Positions 38,401 through 50,255 of a DNA stretch of 64,000 nucleotides are shown one piece after another (the first letter of the stretch is position 1; each line of letters starts with the position of its first letter). The stretch is from Formicarius rufipectus. Taxonomy: Eukaryota; Chordata; Aves; Passeriformes; Formicariidae. The notes under the pieces were generated by a model that saw only the letters and a program-made list of their open reading frames with translations, did no database searches and was not told the DNA's origin. Location: NCBI GenBank assembly GCA_013399695.1, contig VXAU01002500.1:62001-126000 (forward strand), read 5' to 3'. The position numbers and the translations under genes were made by a program.

Positions 38401-41221
38401 TACTTTCAAGGAAATTATCAGAGCTATCTGCCTTTCTAATTAATTTATTAAAATCAATTATCAAAAATTAAATGGGACAAGTGGCAAATCATAGACTATA
38501 CATAGTAGGATATAAGAAAATTTACAGTTATCTTTTTCTGTATACTTCTGAGCCAAAAAAAAATATTTTTGCATTATCACAATTATCCTATTTCTTCAGC
38601 AAAAGAAGATAAATTTCTCCTATGTGCATTTAAAAATCAATTTTACACATTGCAACATTTGAAACTGCTTTTTCCCATTGGAAGAAAAATATCTGAAATA
38701 ATGAAAGTATCATGTGAAAATAACGAACACTCTGTAGGATTTATAAGCCTTCATAAGAAAATTAAAATATAAAAAATTAATAAGGATTGGAAATAATCTA
38801 TTTCTGTTACCATCACAATTTTTGAAGTGGTAGCTAAAAGATGACACAGTGTAATTCAAATATGGGATTTACTCTTCAGATAACTTGTTTAAAGCATTTT
38901 GAAATACATGTGGATACAGCTATACTTTATAAAATTATTTCTATGTTCCTAGTATTAAAGATCGTTAGTACATACTTGAGGCAATTTTTGTGGATGGAAT
39001 AAAAGTCCCAGTTTTGCCCCAAAGTTGAAGCCACTCTGCGAAGTGTGGCTTAGGTACACAATTATGCCCATTACAGCTAATCCCTTGCAGATGTGTATTA
39101 GGACGTGGTCTGCCCAGCATCTTCAACCTGGCCCAAGAGTGTGCCTGCGGGAGGGAGAAGACAGCAGGGGTTATTTAATCAGTAAATGCTTTCAGATGGC
39201 TCGGTGTTTTTGTTAGACTTGTAGCTCCTAGGGAGAAGGGATTAAAAGAAGCTGCTTTGCCACTGCCAAAGAAGTGGAGGGGTGATTCTGCCTACCAATG
39301 AATGAGGCAAACCTTCCCACCTGGAGCCACCACAGCATCCCTCCAAATCTTCAATAGAAAGGACAGCTGCTTCAGCTCAGGTTGTCCTCCTCAGTTCCTC
39401 AACAGCAATGTGGTGCTTTTGTGAATACAAAGAATGGCAGCTGTACTGCAGAAAGGGTGATGTAGGTGTCCTTTGTTGTGAGGAACATGCTAGGTATATG
39501 CATGCTGAACACTACATGCTGCTACTCAGTGCATATGAAAAAGTAAGAACCTGGCCTACTTTGAATATCCTGTAAAAACTACTTTGTTTTCTGTCACAAT
39601 GCATGAGGTTTGCATGCCTGACCTACACCTAACCCTTGAGAAAACCATCTGGGCTGTAGTAGCTGCACCACTGGCTGATGTTTTTTGAAGAAGCTGACTC
39701 TAGCTCAGAACTACATGACTCACTGCATAAAGGAGTCAAATACTCCAGATCCTTAGCTGCTGAATAATCAGCATTGCTTTCTCATCAGTCTTGAAGTTTT
39801 GAGGGTTTTCCCGCCTCTCCTAGCTGTGGAGTAGCAGCTCAACAGCTGTGAAATAGTTCCCAACATCACTGTATGCTTCTCCTGCAACACTTTGGTGCCG
39901 TCTGCTGAACATTAACATGATTCACGCACAGCTTCCCATAGTCTAGAGCTCTGTGACTCTGGTCTTTGCTCAGCTCCATCTCCAATTGCACAGACCATTT
40001 TTTCTCAGCAAAGCCTGTCCTTGCCTTTAAGCTGTCTTGGTTAGCTGTCTGTCAGGAATGATATTGTTTCCCACCAGAGTGAGAGGATGAAGGACAATAG
40101 TAGAAATGCAATTAAAAGCACGGTTTTGGCTTGGTTCTTGTGGTTTTTCTAATAAGTAGACTACTTTTATTCACAATAAAGTTGATGTTGTTTTCTGGTG
40201 AAGTCTAACTAAACCTAACGTTGTCTGTGAATTCTCTGTTTTGGTCTGATACCAATGACATAACTAGCAGACCTTTATACGGTTTCCTTATCCATTCCTT
40301 AGAAGGACCATACCTGGGAACTTCTGTACCACGATGTGCAGCTCCAGAACAGCTCTTCTGAGCAGGTTGCAGTTGAGGGCTTTGTAGGATGTGCAACTTC
40401 GTGTAGGATGTCAGGGTGATGCAAGGCTAAATGGCTCCATGGGGACCACACTGGTACAGTGACAAAGTCAGGTCCAAAGTCAAGCTGGGAAAACAACCCA
40501 GATCAGTAAGGTCTGTGGCCAGGCACAGGCATGGTTATAAGAGAACTGCCAGCAGGCAAGCCTATAATATGTGCCTGTGTCCCACGATATAGACTGATGA
40601 CCCTGAGTGGAGCTGAAATGAAGTCCTGGTCCCTGGCAGAGGTGAGGGGAGTAAGGACTGGATGTGCCCTCAGAGTCCTTGTGGTTGATTCAAATAGAAA
40701 ATATGGTTCACCTGTACTTCATTCACCTCTTTACTTCTGCAGTAAACCTACTCCTGGACATTCCTATTGCAAAGGTTTACTGTTCTGCATCAAGTGCCAA
40801 ATCATCGCTCATCACAAAAACATGAAGGTACCAAGTTGAAGCTCTGATACAGCATTTCCCAAGAGCTGTTGATTCCAGGACAAAGCAAGCCTTCATGCAA
40901 TTGCAGTGCCATTTTCCTCACTGATATAAAAACCCACCCACCGCATCTAATTCAGAAGCCATGAAGAGGTTTGTTTGTTGTTTTTTGTTGTTTTTTTTTT
41001 TTTAAATTAGTATAAGAAACACACACAATATTTCTCATTTTTACATAAAGAAAAGCATTTTGACATGGTAATTTTGAAGTGTTCCTTCTGAGAGGCAATA
41101 AGCAGCAATGAAACCTAGGAATGAATTTGGATTATCCACCTCTACTTGTATTTCACAGTAATAATTTGCCTTCTAAGTATTGCCCCCTATAAATATTATA
41201 TATTTTAATTTTTTTTCACAG
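35481..41221. other. AT-rich DNA, probably first-intron sequence
   Basis: No exon or known repeat is supported. The 38300-38480 interval is rich in ATTA/TAAT words (for example CTAATTAATTTATTAAAATC) and resembles the texture of conserved non-coding elements, but conservation cannot be tested here. The 39.0-40.8 kb portion is somewhat GC-richer, and its longest frame (102 codons, 40531-40839, +) has no motif. Confidence 0.45.
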
Positions 41222-41270
41222 AAATAAAATGAGGGACGGAATACACGTGGCAGATTTTTTCAAGTTATAG
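41222..41270 (+). other. Candidate 49-nt non-coding exon, plus strand
   Basis: A very strong acceptor (TTTTAATTTTTTTTCACAG, ending at 41221) is followed 49 nt later by a good donor (TTATAG followed by GTGAGA, GT at 41271). The only ATG-initiated frame ends in TAG exactly at the donor, so the segment would be UTR or lncRNA. It lies 6.6-6.9 kb downstream of the CpG-island donors on the same strand, compatible with being a second exon of that transcript. Confidence 0.3.
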
Positions 41271-41730
41271 GTGAGATCTGCCAAAACTAAGAATGACATC
41301 TGCATCCTCTTAGTCTATTATCAGTACTCTAGTCTTGCTGCCTGCTTTATCCTCCCCTTTCCTGGAGGAAACTCCCCTGACCCAGGCTTCTGTGGGAAGG
41401 TTTTAGTCACAGCTCAAGACATGAAAGAAACAAAATTAATGTGTTCTATATAAATTTAACCAAGCATTTTAGCGACTCTATAATAAAAAGAGAAAAAATA
41501 ACATTGAGAAAAGTGTTGCAGAATTATAGCCTTAAAAACTTGTGTTTAAGTTTAGAGAACTTAGAAAATTCATAACTAAAACTGAGAGACAAGTCTCCTT
41601 TAATTTCAAAACAAATTTTAATTAAGGTATGATAAATGGAAGGATAACAGTTCCTAGCTATAAGATATATATATATTCAAGAGAAAAACAAAACAACCAG
41701 TACTGAACGACTAAAAACCCCTGAATCAAA

Positions 41731-41755
41731 CCCCCCCCCCCCCCACACACACACA
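41731..41755. repeat. C14 homopolymer followed by (AC)n
   Basis: Fourteen C are followed directly by a short AC run. The tract marks the left edge of a CpG-rich segment. Confidence 0.95.
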
Positions 41756-42290
41756 GTCTGTCCCGTCGGGCACAGCCGGTATTTACGGGTAGCAAGCGAG
41801 GAGATGAGTGATCGATGCTGCGGTGCCCCCGGGGGTTGGTGGATGGGAAGAAAGGCCTTGGGGTATCCCTCCGAGAAGCTGTGCAAAAGTCCCTCAGTGA
41901 GGTCGGTGGGGAGAAAGCCGCTCAGACAGGACACAGGGCTGGGGTCCTCCTTGCCTCGGCTTGTGGTCTGCTGGCCTCAGACTGGAGGTTCCGATGTAAA
42001 AGTTCTCTCACGTCTGGGCTGGCCGCCGCTGGCCCCTCCCAGGAAAGGCCCAATGTAAGAGTCCCCGGCTAGTGATGTCATCTCTCTCCCTCTCTTGGGC
42101 AAAAGTCAAAAAAACAATCCCAAAAAAAAAGGCTCCGTAAATCCAGAGATGGGAAAGGGAAACAGCAGGAAAGGCAAAGAAAGAAACCAAAACTCAGGGA
42201 GGTTTTTCCTTCAGCCCTCTCCCCACTGCCAACTGCCAAACCAGTGTGTCCGCTTCTCTCCCACCCTTAATCACCGGTCCCCTTGCTTCT
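41756..42290. mobile_element. Compact CpG-rich segment, probable LTR (alternatively a small promoter)
   Basis: About 0.5 kb of GC-rich, CpG-containing sequence sits in AT-rich surroundings with abrupt edges. It contains a CRE-like TGATGTCATC at about 42073-42082 and pyrimidine-rich patches. Parts of it resemble LTR sequence I associate with bird endogenous retroviruses, but I cannot align it. Strand is uncertain, and no TATA box or terminal TG...CA pair was placed with confidence. The overlapping open frames (60-85 codons, both strands) are composition effects. Confidence 0.4.
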
Positions 42291-45200
42291 TTTGTTAGTG
42301 GCAGATGGGCTAAGGTAGAACAATTTGCCCCTCATTCTGAGGGTGGGGAAAGAAAAATTCCATTAGATTCTGAAACTATAACAACTTGATTCTGCATTTA
42401 ATATTCCAGTTTCTCTAGAAACAACATGTATCTTATTTTCTCCCCTCTGTGACATGGAAGTTGAGTTCAGGTGGTCAACTTGCCTCTGAATTTCAATCAC
42501 TGACTGTTGCAAATTTTCCTGTTTTGTGCCTGCTAATTATTCATTAGCTCATAAAGGCACTTAACTTTCTTTTGATACAAGTATTTGTGTGAAAATAATT
42601 TATTCACAACAGTACATATTTAATTATTTTAGTAGACTGTGTGATCATAATGAAAGGTTGACTGAGAGAAAAACCCTAAGTACTATTTAAATAAACCAAA
42701 TTAAGTTATTTATTGCTTTCAGAAGAGTAAATTGACTCTTAAGTATATTATGAATCTGTTGCTCTTAGTAATACCTCTCAAAACTGATCTGATATTATCT
42801 GCAAATGTGATGAAAATAACCATAACTAAAGATATATTCCAATATTAATTACAGTTTGTTCATGATTAAAACAAAACACCTGTCATTATGCAATAGTTGA
42901 AAACTGTAGTTTTTATAGGTTAATTGGCCTTCAATATGGGTATCATCTTTAAAAAAAAAAAAAAGAGTAGACATGAATCTAAAAACAATCTTATTTTTCA
43001 CTGCAGATTTTGCTTAGACTTAGTATAAGTGGGTCACAGATATATCACAAACTTGGCAAAAGCCATCATGGGTAGGTTGCATGGCTGTGAAAAAAAAATT
43101 AATTCCTGTCTTTTTTTTTTTTTTTCAAAGTGACAGTAATCAGTTACTCACATTTTAGGCCAATACTACTACGAATGCTTCAAAGAAAGTTAACTCTGTC
43201 TTTCACTTAATTTTAAAAGAAAATACTGAGTTAACTTTTGCAGTTAACGTTTGTTTTCCATTGTTAATAACAGCTTTTAAAAGACAAATGTAGAAACCCA
43301 GATTTTGTATAAATCTTGACAAAAAGGTAGCAGTGTTCTATACATATGCAACACATGCATTTTAGAAATTAAATCACTGTGAAATCCATCAGTTATATTT
43401 GCACAAGAACTGGGGAAAATGTTAATTTTTTCTTGGTAGGAAATGCTGTGTTGTTGATAATATATCTCAAAATTTTCCAAAGAAATAAAAAGGTCATAAA
43501 AGCTCCCTTAACATTAGTGAAAAACTTCATAATGTGTTCTTTTTTAATTCAGTATAGTGAAATTAAAAGTAATTTGTAACCAGAGAAAAAAATACATATT
43601 TTCTCTTCTGATAATATCCCTTTGTTTTGATGCTTACATCAAAACAGTTTTGTCAATCTGACTTGATGCCACTGTTGCTCATCACTGAAATTGATAAATT
43701 TGATTCTGTCAAAAANNNNNNNNNNNNNNNNNNNAAAAACCAGAATAATTCTATTTATAGAAGAAAGTCTATGTACCAGTTTATGTACTGCTCACAGAAG
43801 ACATTTTGAATGACTGACATATGAATCTAAGGTAGTGTTGATGGGTGTTGATCTATATCAAAACTTCTCTTTGCCTTTGTGTCAAACTGAAGGCTGAAAC
43901 AACTTTGTGCAGCAGCTCCTGTACAAAAGTTGATGTACATTTGCCAATAGCCAAATCATTTACTTTCAACACCTGTGCTGACTACTTTCTAGAGGTTTCG
44001 CATTCACATCCTGGCTCCCTCTCTGCTGACAGAAAAGACAACCTGAATCTGTTTCAGGGACAAAGAGGCACATTCTGGCAAACTGAAATACTGTGAAAAA
44101 TAAAAAGAGTTGAAGCTGAAATATGGCAATTGTCATTATAAAACTCATTTCTGATAAAAAGAGAGAGGTTCAAATAACAGACACATATGTAACATATCCT
44201 TTTTGTTCTTTCTAGTACATCAGGAAAAAGACACAGTCTGGCTTTTATGGTTCTCATATCTGAATTACGGTTTTTGCTTTTGGTTTCCTCTGGTCACAAA
44301 ATGGTTTAATGCTCCCGGATCACAGAGGAGTATCACTTAGGAAATACTCCACAGTCTCTTGTGCTTAAGTACACTATATCTACAACCCAGACATGAAGAT
44401 CCTGTGAAGAGACTATGAAGACTGACATTTGGAGTTAAAAAGGATCTTAGAAAACCTCTTACATCTGTCTGGCAAACTCAGATTTATTCTCATCGACCCT
44501 TCTGAACTTGATATTCTAGTCTGGGCCTTAATCCAAGATCTTTCATGAAACTATGTTTCCCCCAAGCTTCCTTAATATCACCAACTTTTAGATAATGGAG
44601 CTTAAAGTCTCACAACACCCTGAGATCTTTTAATCTAGAGCTATTCCTATGTTATGCGCTTCACTAAGCTGCATGCTGCTCAAATAGTAACAGTTCAGAT
44701 GCTGTATTCAGTCTGATTTCTTTTGCTATCATAGTCAGTAAATCTATTCTGTCCACTGTTGCTCATTCAGAGTACTAAAACATGAATATTTATTTACACA
44801 GTCTACCCAGCTATGTCTGAGACTGCAAGAAGGAAGGAGCAATAGTACAATAGGGAACTCTTCACAAAACTGGGAATAATGATGGTAATTTTTTTATTAG
44901 CAGATGGTGAGGATCATGGGGAGCTGTGTGCATGCGTGCACATACACAGTACGAGTCCCTGAAAATCAGCAATCTGGGTTCTACTGTTCCAAATACAGCA
45001 AAATATGGTAGCTGTAAAAGAACTCCAAAGTGCTGTTTGCTAAATTGTTAGTGTTGTTCTCACTCGGTGTCTTTAATTCACATGTAAATAATAAATAAAA
45101 CTATTACTTAAAAGAATTTATTCAACATGAAGCATCAATATCTAATGATATCTGAAAAATAGACTTTGTGTTTCAGTGATCACTATAGCATCAATTTATG

Positions 45201-47124
45201 CCATCTACATATTGTAAATCTATGCACAGATATCTTTTGAAATATCAAAATACCATGTAGAACAAATGAAGATGGAAATGTTGAGAGTATCTGGAGTTGT
45301 AATTAAAAAGCTTGTCAGAAAAAAAGTAAAAAACAAAAAAATTAGAACGGATGGCTTTTATGGGAACATTCTTTATTAACAGTGAAAATCATGTTGGCAG
45401 GCCCTGGTGGGCAGCCTTCAGCAACTCTGAAGAATATACTTTATTTCATAATCTCCAGATTCAGTTTTTTCTAAGTATTAGCAAAATCTAAAAGAAAAAA
45501 AAAAAAAGGAAAGAAATAAAACTATTTATTCTTTTAAAACTTCCAATTATAACTTTATTAAATGTTTCTAAAAACTTGTTTATATTTATAATATTTTTTT
45601 TAAAGCAATGGCTGTTCATTGTGTCTGACGCAGATGTAGTTCCGTATAGGTGTTTCTTAGATGAGAATTAATTCTTTCAGATTAGAAACTGGACATTCAT
45701 TTGGGATTATCACTCAGTTATTACTGTGAGTTCATGCATTAATCCCACCAAGCCTATCAAAGAAAAAAACTTTGAAAAATTTAAATTGATACTGTATCTC
45801 TAAGTCACTGCCGTGAAAGACTTTGTATCAATTAGAAATTTTACAGAAAAGTCAATTAAGTTTGCTACAGAGTTCCCTATAGTAAAAGTAGTACTAAAAG
45901 GAGCGATAATCTACGTGGTTTTAGTGTAAACACTTAAGAATAAGCAACGAAAAGAAATTCTGCTCCATGACTATTGAGAAATTGCTTCATTACTATTTTT
46001 TTCACATGCTAGAAAGTAAGAGGAAAGCTCATATCTGTTTCTATGATTTTGACAAAGACTACTAGGTAAATGGAAATTATTTTCCGCTTATACTTAATGG
46101 TCTGGATGAATGAAGTGTTAGTTTACTGATTGATTTAGTTTGGGAGATGGAAAACCTGGTCCCTTATTATCAGGAAGAGGGTCTTAACGTGTAACTCTCA
46201 CTTATACCATTTCTCTGATTACCAAGCAACAGGCTTCCTCCTGTTTCAAGAAGATCACATTTTATAGTCAAAATGAGCATTTCAAAAGAATTTCAATTAG
46301 CAGAAATATCCACTTGTTCCGAAGTGGATAAAAACAAATCCCCAAACCTCAGAAGTTGCTGTGAAACAGAATTGTTGTCAGCTCTGCTATTACCCACAGA
46401 GGGCTTTGGATCAGACCCATTATCCCTTTAATCTCTTTATGCATCTCCCATGAGCACAGGACAAAAATGAAAATGGAAAGCCCTGTGCATCAGTGACCTA
46501 GATGAAACTACTGAGTTATTAGCTAGAACAGTAAATTATCACTGCCCAAATTCTTCTTCTACCAACTAGTGCCAACAGGAAAAAATATAATAGGAAAATA
46601 AGTGTGGGGCAGGAAGTGAATATCTGTTTTCTGATGGAAAAATGTAGCAAAAAGGTCTATTTTATTTCTATTTTATCTCCATTTAGTGGCAAACCATGAA
46701 AAACTGGCAGCACCACTGCTACCTCCTAGTTCCAAACGTTATTTGCTAAAAATCTACCAAAACCAATTTAAAGCACAGCAAAATATTAGCCAACAGGGCT
46801 TTGGAACTACTTGTGAAAGGCATGAAAACCCTTCTCTTTCAGAACAGGATGACACTGGTTATATTCTAGCCAGGTTGACAGCCACTATAACCATTCCTGT
46901 AATTTGAAGGCCTAGTTCATTGACTTCTGTGTGGAAAACACTGATAAGTATCTGTGGGGCTATAACGGATAGATTCTTTCATTCTTAAGAATCTGAAAAC
47001 CATTTGTATATCTTAGCCATAGACACATACATAAACTAAGTCACCTGTTGGACTACCTGTTAATTTTTAGCACATAATGTAATCACTGCAGCAACTCCTT
47101 ATATTTAGAAGATGAGGTACTCAC
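42291..47124. other. AT-rich non-coding DNA with a 19-base gap
   Basis: A gap of 19 N interrupts a poly-A tract at 43716-43734. The 42480-42660 interval has TAAT-rich texture like a conserved element. No exon or repeat family is supported. A 73-codon + frame at 46686-46907 has no motif. Confidence 0.45.
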
Positions 47125-47310
47125 CTCATGAGCACTGGAAAGTATAGCAAGTACCAGTTTCTTTTTATTGATGATCATGGTGCATTTATTAATTTGGTAT
47201 TTGATGGGCACAGAGAAAGGAATGGAAATGGCTATAGTAGAAAGTTGAAAAGTGGCTACTACTCTTGTGATAATAGCTGCCACAGCAGCCTTGTTATTCC
47301 ATTTCAAAAC
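47125..47310 (-). CDS. Candidate 186-nt internal coding exon, minus strand (unassigned)
   Basis: On the minus strand an acceptor (TTAGTATCTCACAG) precedes 47310 and a strong donor (CATGAG followed by GTGAGTA) begins at 47124. The interval is open throughout in phase 0-0 and encodes 62 residues. Residues about 8-36 (starting AAVAAIITRVVATF, ending SIPFSVPI) are hydrophobic enough for one membrane helix. A Lys/Asn/Cys linker (KYQINKCTMIINKKK) and a second hydrophobic start follow. This looks like part of a multi-pass membrane protein but lacks diagnostic residues of any family I know. The opposite strand is also open over the same interval, which weakens the case. No partner exon was found. Confidence 0.22.
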
Positions 47311-50153
47311 CTGTGAGATACTAATAGTGACAGTGTTCATCCCTTAGATGAAGGAATTCTATGAGCAGAATACTCTAGAATTATATTTTCATGTTCTGCT
47401 TAATACACACTGTAAATGGTCTCGCTTTTTTATCTCCTTGCTTCAAAATATTAACAAAATTAAAGTTGTCCTGCTGTTTTGCCTAAAAGAATCATTTTAA
47501 TTCAGATGTCAGCAACATCTCATTTGTCCAACAAATGAGAAAAAAGCCAGTATGTTCCAAGTCTTTTCAAAAAGAATTTGAATACGATTGATATGATCTG
47601 TAGATAAGGATTCTGTGTTTTGGAAAGTACAAAGAAAGAATGAAACAAATGATTCAGTATCTGTAGAAGATGCAATAGGAGCAATAAATAAATAAATATC
47701 ACCAGGAGAAAAATGTGCTTTTTTTTGATTATGCATTTTGTCCACAGCTTTAAGTAGTATGGCTGCTATCAGAACACATTCTTTTTTGAATGAGTAATAT
47801 TGATCTCTATCAATATAAAAGACAGTCAAGTCTCACACACAGACATACACATGGGTGCAGCTCTACACATAGTGTTCATGCACATACACAAAAAAATATC
47901 TGGGAATTACATATTAACCCTGCATATGTCTAAAACTTTTTTAGCCCTTGAAAAAAAAAAAATTCAACATACCATTTTTCTTGGAAGGTATCTGAATTAC
48001 TCTGAAGTTATACCAACAGAAAATGAGATGAACCAAATCCCTTGACTCTCTTTTGCTGCCTTTTGTTTTAACCTTGTAAAATGGATGTTGTATTTACCAC
48101 GTTTTACTGTTTCTATTTTTTTAAAGAAAGAAAAATGTCTCTGCAGTACCACTGTCAGAGTGCTGTAGCAAGTGCACTTAGGATGTGTCTAAACAGCATA
48201 GCAGATGAGCATCCTTTCATGCCTGGGGTCCCAATCCTCTGACACCCTGATGAGGTGATGCTGCTCCCCCTGGCCTGATCACCCACCCACTTCTTACCCA
48301 TGGAGATGAGGACATAGGGGAGTGAAAGAAGAAGATTAAGGTGATGGTACACTTCTGGGTCTGACCCTGATACTGTATGAGGTTCTGCAATATAAATGCA
48401 GTCTTAGACACTCTCCAAATGCCTATGGGAGTCAGTGGGAGTTTTTGAAGTAAATATCTGTCTCAAATTCTCCATATGACAGTAGAGGTTAGAGAAAGAA
48501 AATTTTTAACTGAGAAAAAGTATACAACACTAAACCACAAGTAGTCTTATTGTCTGATGCTCTGAGAATCATCAGCGTGGTTTAAGACCATGAGCTGTAT
48601 TTGTTATGTCATATATATTAAATTTTATATTATTTCAGTAAAAGTCTTTGATTTTGACTATTTACAACACACTAAAACTTGGAATTGGAAAAAAACAACA
48701 GGTAGAATCTTGAAATATTTGTTGTACTCACACAATACATTTCAGTTTCATCAGATTACAAATTTCAAATAGAACTTTGTTCCATTAAAATGTTTTTCTT
48801 ACCAAGAGTATGTTAATTTTTAAACAGCAAACAGTGTGGGTGATAGACTCATTGCTGAATGACAAGTAGTAATTGATCTAATTTCAAATCCCAGTAGTAT
48901 TCAGAATAGTCTGTAATGTTGCTTAATGTGTTAAAAATTGCAAAAAGTAATTTATTTTCATGGTTTTCAGGTCCCAGTAATATATGTTATTTTGGTCAAA
49001 ATTTATACTGTTGCTTCTGTCTAGATAGATAATTAAGACTCAAAAGTCAAGATAACTCCCAATTGATGCAACATTTTTTCTAGATTTAGGCCACATCATT
49101 AGAAAAAGTATTTGCTATATTTAATGTCTTTTTTGACCTGATTTTATAAGTGACATACTTAGCTTTCAAGCTATCACACTACTATCTCAATCCATTTTAT
49201 TAAGGAATAAAATAATCAAAAGTAAAAAAACCAAAAGCAGCAAATCCAGATGAGATCTTTTTATTAGTTATACAAAATCAACAACTGCTGTGACCATTCA
49301 TGTTCAATAATTTTAAAAAATACATTATGGTCTTCTGTTTCAGGACAGGTCTCTGAACAATTTCAAATGGAACACTGTTAAAAAGAGAACACAATCTGAT
49401 TGATTAAAACTTCCCCAGTGACATAGAGCAGCTTGGCTGAGCATGGCTTATGACTTTATTAATGCAACATATGCACTATTTTAATTTCAAAAGGACTAGT
49501 TTAATTTCGGGGAAACCTTTTGTAGTAAGTAGCAATCCCTAAATACTTACCCATAAGGCTGCTTACAGCAGGCTGACTAAATTACAGGAGCATAGTCAGT
49601 GTCTCAGTGCACAGAAATGCCCCTTTTAATAGTACAACCAATTAAAATTGAGATACTGTATGACAGCTGTGAAAATTGTTAATAATTAGAATCCAACAAA
49701 TGATTGCTGTATCTTGATTCTGATCCCTGTACAGGCATGAAAATATTTCAGATTAAAGGTAAAGGAAGAAGAAGGAAGATTTGATTTGAACTCAATTGCC
49801 TCTGGGAAAAGAGCGGTGGAAGGAAGAACACAAATGGTACATTTTTTCCCTGGAAACTTGTCAATAGTTGTATTACAGCCAAAACAAGAACTGTCAGATA
49901 AATGAATCATTAAGAATTCAACTTCAAGACAGGAAGTTAAGTTTTTCTGTAGATGCTGAATAGCCAACACATGCTCAAAGAGAAGTAGGTGACATTAGTA
50001 ATAAATGTCTATAAGCTTCTTTTCAACAAGGATTGAAGAATTGATAGAATATCAGCTGCCAAGTGGAGTGAAGTGGATGGAAAAGTATAATTATCTTTGG
50101 TTTGAAAAGATATGCCTTTCCATAACATTTTCCTCCTTTGGATTTTTATTAAG
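47311..50153. other. AT-rich non-coding DNA
   Basis: No gene is recognised. A minus-strand donor (TTATGG followed by GTAAGTA) near 49550 has a moderate acceptor 26 nt away, too short to be convincing. An old repeat-like stretch lies at 48355-48460 and is listed separately. Confidence 0.5.
48355..48460 (+). repeat. Possible ancient amniote interspersed repeat
   Basis: The words TCTGACCCTGATACTGTATG and CTCTCCAAATGCC followed by GAGTCAGTGGGAGTTTTT resemble the diverged 3' region of old CR1/L3-like repeats seen across reptiles and birds. Divergence is high and the boundaries are guesses. Confidence 0.3.
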
Positions 50154-50255
50154 ACCTATCAAAGTCTTAAAGAAACAATCATACAGGTCTATGTCAACAG
50201 ATAATTTTAAATATCTATCTACTCTTTCTGAACCATGGTTGTTTACACCATAAAG
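50154..50255 (+). other. Candidate 102-nt non-coding exon, plus strand
   Basis: A pyrimidine-rich acceptor (CCTCCTTTGGATTTTTATTAAG, ending at 50153) and a good donor (ATAAAG followed by GTAAGA) bracket the interval. All three frames contain stops before the donor, so it would be UTR or lncRNA. It is on the same strand as the candidate exons at 41.2 and 59.1-59.7 kb. Confidence 0.22.

Noticed and set aside
40531..40839. 102-codon plus-strand frame
   Set aside because: No recognisable domain, no splice or start support, and composition like the flanks.
47125..47310. GPCR (biogenic-amine-receptor-like) helix 4 to helix 5 region
   Set aside because: There is a superficial SIPFSVPI and following Cys pattern, but the conserved helix-4 tryptophan is missing and no flanking receptor motifs were found. 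It is kept only as an unassigned candidate exon.
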